From the NCBI RefSeq assembly GCF_000517065.1, contig NZ_KI912105.1, forward strand, positions 4,031,641 to 4,095,640: 64,000 bases of DNA. The letters run 5' to 3'. Below are positions 44,349 through 53,428 of the stretch, one piece after another (the first letter of the stretch is position 1; each line of letters begins with the position of its first letter). The position numbers were made by a program, and so were the translations under genes. Source of the stretch: Alkaliflexus imshenetskii DSM 15055 (lineage in GTDB: Bacteria > Bacteroidota > Bacteroidia > Bacteroidales > Marinilabiliaceae). The notes beneath the pieces were generated by a model that saw nothing but the letters and a program-made list of their open reading frames with translations, was not told the origin of the DNA and ran no database searches.

Positions 44349-44408
44349 TAGAGAGAGAATTAAACTTCGTTCTATGGTTTATGGTTTACACCACTTCCAA
44401 AAGGTTAC

Positions 44409-44416
44409 CAAATGTA
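44409..44416 (-). promoter_or_regulatory. ptb -7 element
   Basis: The minus strand reads TACATTTG, an exact TAnnTTTG, 61 bp before ptb. With the terminator at 44483-44510 just upstream it makes ptb-buk a separate unit from ackA. Confidence 0.5.
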
Positions 44417-44482
44417 TAACAGATTAATAATTTATTGAAAATATAAGTAAAAAAACATGATAAAAGGCCTATAAAGACAAAA

Positions 44483-44510
44483 ATGGGAGATGAAAAAAAT
44501 CATCTCCCAT
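44483..44510 (-). terminator. Terminator after ackA
   Basis: ATGGGAGATGA (44483-44493) pairs exactly with TCATCTCCCAT (44500-44510); the tail on the minus strand is TTTTTGTC. It lies 20 bp after the ackA stop. Confidence 0.85.
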
Positions 44511-44530
44511 ACATATCATAGATTGTTATA

Positions 44531-45748
44531 TTACTTACGAACCAATGATTCAACAATCTCTTTGGTATCTTGAGCAATCACGAGCTCTTCGTTGGTAGGC
44601 ACTACCATAATTCGTACTTTGGCGCCATCTTTGCTAATGTCCATCTCCTTACCTCTAACACCGGCATTTTTTGTTGTGTCGAGTTCAATGCCCATGTAGT
44701 CCAATTCCTCACAAACACCGGCACGCGTGAACTCACCATTCTCCCCGATACCGCCGGTAAATATAAGAATATCCACACCGCCCATAGCTGCCACATAACT
44801 ACCAATATACTTTTTGATACGGTAGTTGTACATTTGCATGCCCAGTTCAGCCATTGGGTCGTTCACTTTCATGGCATCCTCAATCTCTCGCATATCCGAC
44901 GAAACACCAGTAACTCCGAGCATACCACTGTGCTTATTAAACAAGACACTGGCAGACTGTGTACCTATCATCTCTTTATCCATAATGTAAGTAACAGCTC
45001 CCACATCCAGGTCGCCGCAACGTGTGCCCATCATTAAGCCCTCGAGTGGCGTAAATCCCATTGATGTATCAATTGATTGACCATTTTTAATGGCCGCAAT
45101 AGATGCTCCATTACCCAAATGACATGAGATAATGCGCTGGGTTTTGTAATCAACATTGAGAATTTCGCAGGCTCTCTTTGAAACATAGCGATGACTTGTG
45201 CCATGAAATCCATAACGACGCACCCCATACTTTTTATAAAGCGAAAATGGAATGGCATACATATAGGCATGTTTGGGCATAGTTTGATGAAAAGCCGTAT
45301 CGAACACTCCAACTTGGGGAACACTGGGAAGAAGAGATGATATTGCTTTAATACCCTTTAAGTTTGGCGGATTATGAAGTGGTGCTAAATCAATGCAATC
45401 AACCATTTTGCTGATTACTTCATCGGTAATAAATACGCTAGAGTTGAACGTTTCACCACCATGTACCACACGGTGCCCCACTGCATCAATCTCCTCCAAA
45501 TCGGTGATACAGCCATGACGTTCGCTGGTCATAATTCCGAGGATATAATCGATTCCGGTTTCATGATCAAGGATCTCGCCCTCGAGCAGCACTTTTTCGC
45601 CATTGCTTTTTTCATGCTTTAAAAAAGAGCCCTTTAAGCCAATCTTCTCAACACCACCCTTGGCCATTACTTGCCAGACATCCTTATCCATGAGGAAGAG
45701 CTGGTATTTTATGGAAGAACTTCCACAGTTCAGAACTAATATCTTCAT
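44531..45748 (-). CDS. ackA: Acetate kinase
   Basis: The enzyme makes acetate and ATP from acetyl phosphate. The 405 residues show the two acetokinase signatures, ILVLNCGSSSIKYQLF and YGFHGTSHRYVSKRA, and GASIAAIKNGQSIDTSMG, TRCGDLDVG and FTGGIGENGEF. Length is standard. It lies 115 bp downstream of the hydroxyacyl-CoA dehydrogenase gene, and pta is two genes upstream on the same strand. Confidence 0.98.
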   Translation of the reverse strand: MKILVLNCGSSSIKYQLFLMDKDVWQVMAKGGVEKIGLKGSFLKHEKSNGEKVLLEGEILDHETGIDYILGIMTSERHGCITDLEEIDAVGHRVVHGGETFNSSVFITDEVISKMVDCIDLAPLHNPPNLKGIKAISSLLPSVPQVGVFDTAFHQTMPKHAYMYAIPFSLYKKYGVRRYGFHGTSHRYVSKRACEILNVDYKTQRIISCHLGNGASIAAIKNGQSIDTSMGFTPLEGLMMGTRCGDLDVGAVTYIMDKEMIGTQSASVLFNKHSGMLGVTGVSSDMREIEDAMKVNDPMAELGMQMYNYRIKKYIGSYVAAMGGVDILIFTGGIGENGEFTRAGVCEELDYMGIELDTTKNAGVRGKEMDISKDGAKVRIMVVPTNEELVIAQDTKEIVESLVRK

Positions 45749-45863
45749 TGGTTATTTTTTTAACTTTTTGGTGCACCTATCCCTATCTGGAAAATCTGGT
45801 TTAGAATGCTTAATTCGGTGCGTTTACACCAAGCAGCATATTTTCTCAGAAAGAAAACAGGAT

Positions 45864-46823
45864 TTACTCTGCTATTTTTTTTCCATTTGCGTCGTATCGA
45901 TAGAAACCTTCGCCGGTTTGAACGCCCAGGCGTTTAGCCCTTACCATTCGTTTAATAAGTGGAGATGGCTTGTACTTGGGATCTCCGAACTCTTCAAAAA
46001 GGTTATCCATCCATTTAACTACTTTATTTAACCCAATAATATCAGCAGTGTGAAACGGTCCAAAGCGCATTCCCAAACCAATAACCATTGTTTTGTCGAT
46101 GTCTTTCATTGTGGCGATGCCTTCCATAAGGGTTTGACAGGCCTCGTTAAGCAGTGCAACATATAAACGCACACTGATAAGACCGGCCGACTCCTCCACA
46201 GGTATCACATCACGGTTGATTAACTTCACAAAAGTGCATACTTTGCTGTAAACCTCGTCGGTAGTATAAAGGCCTTTAACCACCTCAATAATACGAGCTT
46301 CGGAGGAGGTGACAAAGAAGTGCAGGCTTACGCAGCGATCGCGGTAAACCAATTCGGAAGCCAACTCAGAAATGACAATGGTCGTAGCGTTTGTAGCAAT
46401 AATGGTGTCACGATCAACAACCGCTTCGATGCTTCTGAACACCTGTTTGCGTACATCAATGCTACGCTCGCCGGTTTTCTCGTCGGAACGAATAGCCTCA
46501 ATCACAAAGTCACAATCGGCCAAATCTTTATAGTCGAGCGTACCTCTTATCCGGCCCATTATGGCTTTTTTCTCACTCAATGTTAACCCCCAGTTTTCAA
46601 TGCGGTTATCGAGTTCACGGCTGATGCCCATCAGCGCTGATTCTATGCGCTCCAGGCTGAGTTCAACAAATACCACTTCGATACCATGCCACGAAGCTAT
46701 ACGGGCAATACTTTGCCCTTCCTTTCCACAACCAACGACCCCGATTTTTGAAAAGAGCGTTTTTACACGCTTACGTTTGTTTAGCGCATACTTTTCAATG
46801 GGTTCAACAACAATTTCTGCCAT
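45864..46823 (-). CDS. 3-hydroxybutyryl-CoA dehydrogenase-like protein
   Basis: The 319 residues have a Rossmann N-terminal domain (GVVGCGKEGQSIARI, about 28-42) and a helical C-terminal 3HCDH domain (about 210-310, VKWMDNLFEEFGDPKYKPSP and GEGFYRYD). The catalytic His lies in SLHFFVTSS, but the usual HFFNP context reads HFFVT, and the later EAPGF reads EESAGL, so substrate handling may differ from ordinary Hbd. It would reduce acetoacetyl-CoA with NAD(P)H on the way to butyryl-CoA; thiolase, crotonase and butyryl-CoA dehydrogenase genes are not in the window. It sits between pta and ackA. Confidence 0.88.
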   Translation of the reverse strand: MAEIVVEPIEKYALNKRKRVKTLFSKIGVVGCGKEGQSIARIASWHGIEVVFVELSLERIESALMGISRELDNRIENWGLTLSEKKAIMGRIRGTLDYKDLADCDFVIEAIRSDEKTGERSIDVRKQVFRSIEAVVDRDTIIATNATTIVISELASELVYRDRCVSLHFFVTSSEARIIEVVKGLYTTDEVYSKVCTFVKLINRDVIPVEESAGLISVRLYVALLNEACQTLMEGIATMKDIDKTMVIGLGMRFGPFHTADIIGLNKVVKWMDNLFEEFGDPKYKPSPLIKRMVRAKRLGVQTGEGFYRYDANGKKIAE

Positions 46824-46878
46824 TATAATTGTATTAAAACTTGTAATATGTAATTTTTTAAAAAGTCGGTTTCAGGAA

Positions 46879-47886
46879 CTACTCGAGCGTACCAGCAGCC
46901 TGATTGGCAGTTATGGCAATCAGATTTACAATATCGCTGACCGAACAGCCGCGGGACAAATCATTGATTGGTGCTGCCATACCTTGCAGCACCGGACCAA
47001 TGGCTTCGGCATGAGCCAGTCGCTGCACCAGCTTATAGGCGATGTTACCCGATTGCAAATCGGGGAATACCAACACATTTGCTTTACCGGCAATCTCGCT
47101 GCCGGGCGCTTTCTTAGAGCCTATTGCAGGAACCAGTGCGGCATCTGCCTGCAGTTCGCCATCGATTTTAAGATCAGGCATCAATAGGCGCGCTTTTTCC
47201 GTAGCAGCCACCACTTTATCAACCATTTCGTGACTGGCACTTCCTTTAGTAGAAAAGCTTAACATGGCAATACGTGGCTCAATGCCAGCAATGGAACGCG
47301 CTGTCATGGCTGAAGCCACTGCGATATCGGCCAGCTGGTTGGCATCCGGATCCGGATGAACAGCACAATCGGCAAATATCAGGGTGCCATCTTCACCAAA
47401 CTCTTTGTCTTTGAGCACCATTATAAAAGCACCAGAAACCACACTAATACCAGGTATGGTTTTTACAATCTGAAAGGCTGGACGAAGCACGTCACCTGTG
47501 GCATTTTCGGCACCAGCGACTTCTCCATCGGCATCTCCATTTTTTATCATGAGAACAGCCAGATACAGCGGATCCTTCACAAGTTGGGCTGCCTGGTCAA
47601 GCGTCAAACCTTTGCTTTTTCGCAAGTCAAACAACAGATCCCGGTATTGATCCATTTTTTCATGGTTTTGCGGATCAATGATGGTAGCTTTATGCAGGTT
47701 TTTTAAAAACAAACGGGCGGCCTCACTTTGAATCTCCTGAGGGTTACCTATCAGAATTATATCGGCAAATCCTTCTTCGAGCACGGCGTCTGCCGCTTTA
47801 AGTGTTCGCTCCTCAAGTCCTTCGGGTAACACAATCCGTTGTTTGGCGTTGAGCGCCTTCGCTTTAAGTTTTTCAATAAATTCCAT
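46879..47886 (-). CDS. pta: Phosphate acetyltransferase
   Basis: The enzyme converts acetyl-CoA and phosphate to acetyl phosphate. The 335 residues are the short PTA form without N-terminal regulatory domains. The family pattern is clear: [58 protein letters not shown] and [17 protein letters not shown]. It heads the fermentation-acid gene series; a LacI-type palindrome lies 61-76 bp upstream. Confidence 0.97.
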   Translation of the reverse strand: MEFIEKLKAKALNAKQRIVLPEGLEERTLKAADAVLEEGFADIILIGNPQEIQSEAARLFLKNLHKATIIDPQNHEKMDQYRDLLFDLRKSKGLTLDQAAQLVKDPLYLAVLMIKNGDADGEVAGAENATGDVLRPAFQIVKTIPGISVVSGAFIMVLKDKEFGEDGTLIFADCAVHPDPDANQLADIAVASAMTARSIAGIEPRIAMLSFSTKGSASHEMVDKVVAATEKARLLMPDLKIDGELQADAALVPAIGSKKAPGSEIAGKANVLVFPDLQSGNIAYKLVQRLAHAEAIGPVLQGMAAPINDLSRGCSVSDIVNLIAITANQAAGTLE

Positions 47887-47946
47887 AATAATATGCAGCT
47901 TTCAGAGTTCTATATTATTTTATTACTTATGTTTTCCGTTAAAACC

Positions 47947-47962
47947 GTGCAAACGTTTGTAC
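47947..47962. promoter_or_regulatory. LacI-family operator-like palindrome upstream of pta
   Basis: GTGCAAACGTTTGTAC is a 16-bp palindrome with one mismatched pair (positions 3/14), with the central CG of LacI/CcpA-type operators, about 61 bp before the pta start. Its right part, read on the minus strand, also contains AACGTTTG, one base from a -7 element, so bound protein could cover the promoter. It is similar to the site at 4230-4243. Confidence 0.5.
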
Positions 47963-48462
47963 AGATATAATCATTTTATTATTTCCGGTAGTTCACTACA
48001 TTAATATATGAAAAATCCGGAATAATGACAATTAATAACAACTTAACTGTAACTGTTGCTAAAAATTCAAAAACTACTTGGATGATGCGATGGTTTAGAC
48101 TAAAAAAATCTTTACAAAAATAGACAAAATAATGCTATCGACTTATAAAAAAAAGCTAAAATGGAACGAAACTCCTTAAAATTCAATGCAGAATAAAATC
48201 TTTAATTATCTCTAAAATCGTAAGTGTCTCTTTGAAATGATTATCACATTTTCATCTGAAACCTTCAGTCACGGATAATTAAAATACACTGAAAAGAACC
48301 ATGAGAAAGCCTTTTATCAACCCAAAAGATAACTATTGGCGTTCAAGTGGCATTTGAAACTAATTTTAGACAGCTGAAACATTAAACTATTCGCGCTAAA
48401 CTTATCCATCAGTCCGATAGTGGTGAAAAGAGCGTGCTCTGTAAGATCATTGTAAAAAACAC
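47963..48462. other. Gene-poor gap between pta and the TonB-domain gene
   Basis: About 500 bp without a credible gene. A perfect short palindrome AGAGCGTGCTCT lies at 48429-48440. A 68-codon minus-strand frame (48317-48523) has no recognisable family. The left half is very AT-rich. Confidence 0.45.
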
Positions 48463-48484
48463 AAACCGACCCTAAAGTCGGTTT
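48463..48484 (-). terminator. Probable terminator of the TonB-domain gene
   Basis: AAACCGAC (48463-48470) pairs with GTCGGTTT (48477-48484); the minus-strand tail is GTGTTTTTTAC. It lies 94 bp after the stop. Confidence 0.55.
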
Positions 48485-48577
48485 TGAATATCTAGCTCCA
48501 TTCAGCAAATACTCAGACGGCAAAGATGCAGTTTCTAGTGTATGTCTGAATCTGACTGCTCACGCATCCACAAAAGA

Positions 48578-49246
48578 TTATCTTACAGGAGGTGTACCCC
48601 GCTTGGTTGAAATAACCACCGCCCCATTTTTAGCAGCATCGCCATATTTCTCGAGGGCTTTTTCACCTTTTAACACCCTAATTGAACGCACGTTATATGA
48701 TGGCAGATGCACCCGGCTTTGCACTATTTTATTATCAATGACATATAGTGGTGGGTTTTTATGCAGATCAAACTTTTGCAAAGTAGAAACAAAATCACGC
48801 TCCTCAGGTGTTAACCTAAACTCAACAGGAACAGAAACACGTGCATGCACTGCCTGCCCTCCACGCATGGCTGGACGCCAGGTTGTCATTAGGTCAACTA
48901 TTCTAAGGGCTTCAATGTCCAGTAATGGGTGAACACTATTTTCGATGCTGGCGTTCATAAGCATTCCCTCCTTTGTAACCACAAATGAAACCTGAACTAC
49001 TCCTTCAACACCATTCATCCAGGCGTCATCAGGATATACCATGTTTTGACGGATAAAACGGTGCATGTCTGAAGGCTTCCCTCTGAATGCCGGGGGCCTG
49101 TCGACCACTGAATAGATGGAGTCAGACACTATCTGCGCACTAGCTTGTGGCGCGATAAAAAAACAGAGCACCACCAACATCACGAGATAAGATTTGTTAA
49201 AACCGTAAAAACGGTGTTTGAATTGGAAGATAGAATTTGGTATCAT
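48578..49246 (-). CDS. TonB C-terminal-domain protein with a receptor-plug-like tail
   Basis: The 222 residues have an N-terminal membrane segment or signal (about 18-38), then a TonB C-terminal domain (about 50-150: FIRQNMVYPDDAW, VEGVVQVSFVVTKEGML, WRPAMRGGQAVHARVSVPVEF). After it, a segment (about 185-218) reads IRVLKGEKALEKYGDAAKNG followed by AVVISTKRG, which resembles the plug end of SusC-type receptors (VLKDA...YG...ANGVILVTT). No ExbB/ExbD genes are near. It may be an energy-transducer relative or a periplasmic sensor part; function is not known. Confidence 0.82.
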   Translation of the reverse strand: MIPNSIFQFKHRFYGFNKSYLVMLVVLCFFIAPQASAQIVSDSIYSVVDRPPAFRGKPSDMHRFIRQNMVYPDDAWMNGVEGVVQVSFVVTKEGMLMNASIENSVHPLLDIEALRIVDLMTTWRPAMRGGQAVHARVSVPVEFRLTPEERDFVSTLQKFDLHKNPPLYVIDNKIVQSRVHLPSYNVRSIRVLKGEKALEKYGDAAKNGAVVISTKRGTPPVR

Positions 49247-49311
49247 GGCTAAAGTATTTAGTTGGGAACACCCTATACAATAACAATAATTATACCAATA
49301 GCAACTATTAC

Positions 49312-49357
49312 AAAAAGAAAAAGGCCTCCTGGTAGCCTGATACGCTGCCAGTGGCCT
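49312..49357 (-). terminator. Terminator after the 94-residue gene
   Basis: AGGCC-N2-CTGG pairs with CCAG-N1-GGCCT (bulged stem); A-rich sequence before it gives TTTTTCTTTTTG on the minus strand. It lies 25 bp after the stop. Confidence 0.75.
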
Positions 49358-49381
49358 ATATTATAATCATTGCAGTAACGA

Positions 49382-49666
49382 TTAACCTTTCCTGTTCTTA
49401 TCGCGCATGGCATCGATGCGCGACATTACTTCCCGAAGGCTATCAAGGTTTTTCTCCGGGTCGGAAAATAACTGCTCTTTATTTTTTCCACTATTCCGAG
49501 AGTTTCCCTTTTGAGTTTTCTCCTGGGAACGAATCTCAAAACTTGGATATATGCGTGGCTCGGCAAAGCCTTCGACTTTCTCATAATCACAAAAATCAAG
49601 ATATCTCAATAACTCCTCGAAGAACTCTACTTTTTCATCCCGCACTTTTACTCTGTAATTTTTCAT
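49382..49666 (-). CDS. Small conserved-looking protein of unknown function (94 aa)
   Basis: A charged protein starting MKNYRVKVRDEKVEFFEELL. A short beta strand then a helix of this form (YRVKV...K...FFxELL) is common in small Bacteroidota proteins, some annotated as antitoxins, but no toxin gene is adjacent. The middle is Lys/Ser/Asn-rich and probably unstructured; the C-terminus is a helix. It has its own terminator, which supports it being a real gene. Confidence 0.65.
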   Translation of the reverse strand: MKNYRVKVRDEKVEFFEELLRYLDFCDYEKVEGFAEPRIYPSFEIRSQEKTQKGNSRNSGKNKEQLFSDPEKNLDSLREVMSRIDAMRDKNRKG

Positions 49667-49681
49667 AATCTCTCGTTATTT

Positions 49682-50118
49682 GTGAAACGCTCCAATAAAA
49701 ATTTATCAATTCACAATCATTAAATTTATAAACTTAATATCGAATATCACCTATATCCATTAAAATTAGAACATTTTTTTGATGTTCGCAATCCTTTGAA
49801 GGATAAACAATCAGAAAAAGAGGATTTAAATTTAATTTACATAATAAAAATGTATTATTAAAATCATTTTAAATGAGGAGTAACAGGTTATTAAACAATC
49901 GCGATGAGATAGAAATTCTATTATAAACAATTTATGATAAGCAATTTAAAGCAGAAAAAGGAGGATTTTCAAGATAAGCATCAAAATGTTAGTTGCGTGA
50001 TGCGAAAGTATAGCAAGGAATATGACAAAAAACATCAGATTACCAATACATTAAGCAAATACCTACTCTGACGAAAAATAAGCAACAAACCACAATAAAT
50101 AATGCAATTGCAAAGAGC
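49682..50118. other. AT-rich gap without recognisable genes
   Basis: About 440 bp of strongly AT-rich DNA. The best small frame (ATG at 49873, 17 codons) is not convincing. No hairpin with a T-run and no TAnnTTTG with partner TTG was found. Confidence 0.5.
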
Positions 50119-50892
50119 TTAAACAATTTCAAATGAGTCGGCATCCATCCAGGCAGGGAAGTCGTTATGAAAAGCATTCAATTGCGTTTTTTCCAATTGA
50201 GCTGTGATTACACCTTCATCGCCATCCCCTAAAGTATTAATTAACCGCCCTTTAAAATCGATTATCATGGAGTCGCCGCTGTAGTTACCCAAATTATCTA
50301 GTCCTACGCGATTAACGCCAGCCACATAACATTGGTTTTCGATGGCGCGAGCTTTAAGCAGTGTGGTCCACACATCGGTTCTGGCAGCTGGCCAGTTTGC
50401 GACATACAACGCCAGATCATAATCGTTTCTGTTTCGGCTCCATACCGGGAAGCGCAAATCGTAACAGATAAAGAGTGCCATACGCCATCCTTTAAACTCA
50501 ATCACAACCCGCTTATCACCCTGGCTATAAACTTTCTGTTCACCTGCCATGCGAAATAGATGTCGCTTGTTATAATGTTTGATTTCTCCATCGGGATAAA
50601 TAGCCAACATTCGATTATAAAACAGTCCATTCTCTTTTACTGCCAGACTTCCTACCATCAGGCAGTTCATTTTATCAGCCATACGCTTCATCCATCCAAC
50701 CACCTCATGTTGCATGGAAACAGAAATACTTTCTGGTTTCATGGAAAAACCGGTGGCAAACATTTCGGGAAGCACAACCACATCCGGATCCACGAGCCCA
50801 TCCAACATCTGTTCCACCTTTCTAATGTTTGAGGTGGTGCCTTCCCAATTGATGTCAAACTGAACCAAAGAGATATTTAACGTGTCTGTCAT
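50119..50892 (-). CDS. Nitrilase-family amidohydrolase (omega-amidase / YafV-like)
   Basis: The 257-residue cytoplasmic protein has the nitrilase Glu-Lys-Cys triad: VVLPEMFATGFS, HYNKRHLFRM and ALFICYDLRFPVW. The overall pattern, with GFSMKPES, fits the omega-amidase branch, which hydrolyses 2-oxoglutaramate or similar damaged amides. The ATG at 50890-50892 gives the family N-terminus (MTDTLNISLVQFDINWEG) and leaves 7 bp after the PBP4 stop; the longer frame would overlap it. It is the last gene of a three-gene unit. Confidence 0.93.
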   Translation of the reverse strand: MTDTLNISLVQFDINWEGTTSNIRKVEQMLDGLVDPDVVVLPEMFATGFSMKPESISVSMQHEVVGWMKRMADKMNCLMVGSLAVKENGLFYNRMLAIYPDGEIKHYNKRHLFRMAGEQKVYSQGDKRVVIEFKGWRMALFICYDLRFPVWSRNRNDYDLALYVANWPAARTDVWTTLLKARAIENQCYVAGVNRVGLDNLGNYSGDSMIIDFKGRLINTLGDGDEGVITAQLEKTQLNAFHNDFPAWMDADSFEIV

Positions 50893-50899
50893 TCTACAA

Positions 50900-52354
50900 C
50901 TAAAATTTTTCAATAAGCTCACCCACAAACTGTTCCACAGAGGAGCGCACCTCCCCTACCGGCTGTGTAAAGTGATTTACCGATATACAAAAGCACAATT
51001 TACGATCATTAATGGTATGAATGTATCCAGCATAACCTAATACGCCCTCCATAAAACCACTCTTGGCAACAACACGTCCTTTCCAACGCTGATTTGGCCA
51101 CATACGGGCCAATGTACCAGATTCTCCACCCACGGCAAGAGAGTTTTGAAAATGCGCTGCGTATTCGGAATTTAACATGTACATGAGCAGAGAATTGATG
51201 AATCTGGCAGAGACCAAATTCTTAGGCGACAGACCACTTCCATCATGAAAACGGACAGGCATATCAAATCCTTTATGTTTCCAATAATCAGTCATCTGCC
51301 ACGAGGCCAAATCCCATAACGAATGGGGTGCACCAGCGTTAGCAACAAGGGACAGAAACAGATTATCGGCTAAAAGGTTTTGGCTGCGCTGATTCACTAC
51401 CTTGACAATTTCTGATACTGGGGGGGATTCAATATTTAATAGTAACGTACTTCTTTGAGATATACTAAAATCGCTATCAGACCTTACAACGCAGGATTTC
51501 AACTCAGGAATTGACCGGACCAATTCGGCAGCAAACTGCACACCAGGATTTGGCAAAGCCCCTCTGATAACAAATGCGTTACGACCAGCCGGTATCGATC
51601 CCCTTACTTCCCACATATTTAGTCCCGGGTATCCAAAAATATAAGCACTGTCTTTACCATGACTGGCTGAATAAACAAAGCTCTTGAAATCGATTCCCTG
51701 CAATTTCGGCTCGCACTTTACAATTGCGCACAGTTCACCAGCCTGTTTCGGGGATGAGAGCGTAAGATTAAAGCTGTTATCGCGCCACGAAACAGCTGAT
51801 GGCGGAGCACCATAATAATTTGCCATGTCCTCCCACAAACGACCGGCAGGATAACGCGGCTCATATAACGTTGATTCAAACACAATCACATCACCTGTTA
51901 TGGATTTAATGCCATGCTTACGGATGGCAGACGAAATTTGCTCAACAACTAATTCAGGTTTTGTTTGCGTAAAGAAGGCGGAACCCAAGGAAGCATCCAT
52001 TCCGCCCAACACAAGCAAATCTCCATTTAAAATTCCATTCTCTATACTTCCGGTAAAACGGATTTCGGTATTGTAGCGATGCTGAGCACCAAGAATTTCT
52101 AATGCAGTGGCTGTGGATACGAGTTTCAACATGCTTGCAGGAACAAAAAGGTCATCTGCACGCGACTCAAAAAGAACCTCACCAGTAGATGAATCGGTAA
52201 CCAGAACAGACACCGAAGCCCCTGTAAAAGTGAGACGATCGATACTCTGGCTACTTATGTTGGCAGCAAATAATTGAAAGGACGATAGAAAGATGAACCA
52301 AAAGCGGGTGTTAATTAACACCGCCCAACTGCTCTTGTAACTTCTGTAATTCAT
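50900..52354 (-). CDS. dacB: D-alanyl-D-alanine carboxypeptidase/endopeptidase (PBP4 family)
   Basis: The 484-residue periplasmic penicillin-binding protein trims peptidoglycan peptides. It has a signal segment (about 12-36) and the class C PBP motifs: SMLK (catalytic Ser in FVPASMLKLVST), a HDGSGLSPKN segment with the SxN-type region, and KSG in VVAKSGFMEGVLGY. The typical large insert lies between SxxK and the second motif. It overlaps the upstream lipoprotein gene by 44 bp, showing translational coupling. Confidence 0.95.
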   Translation of the reverse strand: MNYRSYKSSWAVLINTRFWFIFLSSFQLFAANISSQSIDRLTFTGASVSVLVTDSSTGEVLFESRADDLFVPASMLKLVSTATALEILGAQHRYNTEIRFTGSIENGILNGDLLVLGGMDASLGSAFFTQTKPELVVEQISSAIRKHGIKSITGDVIVFESTLYEPRYPAGRLWEDMANYYGAPPSAVSWRDNSFNLTLSSPKQAGELCAIVKCEPKLQGIDFKSFVYSASHGKDSAYIFGYPGLNMWEVRGSIPAGRNAFVIRGALPNPGVQFAAELVRSIPELKSCVVRSDSDFSISQRSTLLLNIESPPVSEIVKVVNQRSQNLLADNLFLSLVANAGAPHSLWDLASWQMTDYWKHKGFDMPVRFHDGSGLSPKNLVSARFINSLLMYMLNSEYAAHFQNSLAVGGESGTLARMWPNQRWKGRVVAKSGFMEGVLGYAGYIHTINDRKLCFCISVNHFTQPVGEVRSSVEQFVGELIEKF

Positions 52355-53354
52355 ATAGTCTGTTAATTAACTCCAGATTATACAAACGCGTCATGTGTTT
52401 GTCTGTAGCAGAAACCCGCAAAGGACTCATTTCTTCAAACAGTTTACTACTGATGTTTGACCAGGCAATGGCCTCATCAAAATCACCTCTCACCTCGAAC
52501 GATAGAGCTAAATTGTGCGCAGAACGAGCCTTTTGAAGCTTATTGCCATTCTCATATACATAGTACCAAACTTTAGCAGCTTCGCCCCAATTATTTGCTT
52601 TGCGCAGATCATTGGCTCTTGCAAAGAGATGGTGGCCACCAATATAGAAATAGCGGCTTGCCGTTTCCCAGCGCGGCGATATCCTATCGGGATAATTACG
52701 CCCCATAAAGAAGGCAAGCGTTTCGATGGCATCTCTTATGGCAGGCACTTCACGTGGCTGTGACCCGTAGGTACCCATTGCATTGTCCCAAAATATGGAA
52801 TCCCGCTGTAAATAGACATCAATCACATCACCATTTAAATCATATAGTTTCCAAAGCATTTCGCCGGAGGCATCAAGGGTAATGTAATAATAACTCCCCA
52901 TGTCTTGTGCGTTGATTTTAGACTTATATCTCACATTCTCGAGCGCAATAACAGCCTGTGCATTGTTTTCCAGTGCCAATTCATTTATCGTTCGAACAGG
53001 AAGCGTTTTAAAAGGGACTCCAAGCGGAGGCTTATTCATTGGCGTATGATGTAGTTTTACTGAATCAAAAAACTCTCGTTTGTTCAAAACATCAGTCATG
53101 GCCTGTACAGCCAGCCAGCCAAAATCATCTACCTGTATTGTATCCACAACAACTGTTTCACGCGGTAAGACAATCATGTTTACACTATCGCCCCTGAACG
53201 GATAAGTGTAATCCACTACCACTACCGAAAGAATATTTGGTGATATAGACAATGATGCCGGACGCATTACATCGAGCGGCATTTTGGCCATTGAGGCACA
53301 AGAGATCAGAAGAAACGAAATCCCAATTGTCACTAGAAACTGAATACTCCTCAT
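52311..53354 (-). CDS. DUF6340-like lipoprotein with C-terminal helical repeats
   Basis: About 347 residues with a lipoprotein signal (FLLISCASM) and a beta-rich domain (about 25-190; LSVVVVDYTYPFRGD, VIALENVRYKSK), then a TPR-like helical part (about 225-330; AAKVWYYVYENG, ARSAHNLALSFEVRGDFDEAI). This matches my recollection of the DUF6340 family, function unknown. The ATG at 53354 is preferred to 53369 for the signal peptide. The gene overlaps dacB by 44 bp, hinting at an envelope role tied to the cell wall. Confidence 0.82.
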   Translation of the reverse strand: MRSIQFLVTIGISFLLISCASMAKMPLDVMRPASLSISPNILSVVVVDYTYPFRGDSVNMIVLPRETVVVDTIQVDDFGWLAVQAMTDVLNKREFFDSVKLHHTPMNKPPLGVPFKTLPVRTINELALENNAQAVIALENVRYKSKINAQDMGSYYYITLDASGEMLWKLYDLNGDVIDVYLQRDSIFWDNAMGTYGSQPREVPAIRDAIETLAFFMGRNYPDRISPRWETASRYFYIGGHHLFARANDLRKANNWGEAAKVWYYVYENGNKLQKARSAHNLALSFEVRGDFDEAIAWSNISSKLFEEMSPLRVSATDKHMTRLYNLELINRLYELQKLQEQLGGVN

Positions 53355-53428
53355 ACAAATTGGATTCAAAAATTATTATCGTGAAATAATGCTCTTACGA
53401 TACATTACTTAGAAACATCGCAATTTCA

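Noticed and set aside
44570-45037. 155-codon plus-strand frame
   Set aside because: Antisense shadow of ackA; His- and Thr-rich, no family.
48317-48523. 68-codon minus-strand frame in the pta-TonB gap
   Set aside because: It spans the likely terminator hairpin of the TonB-domain gene and resembles no protein.
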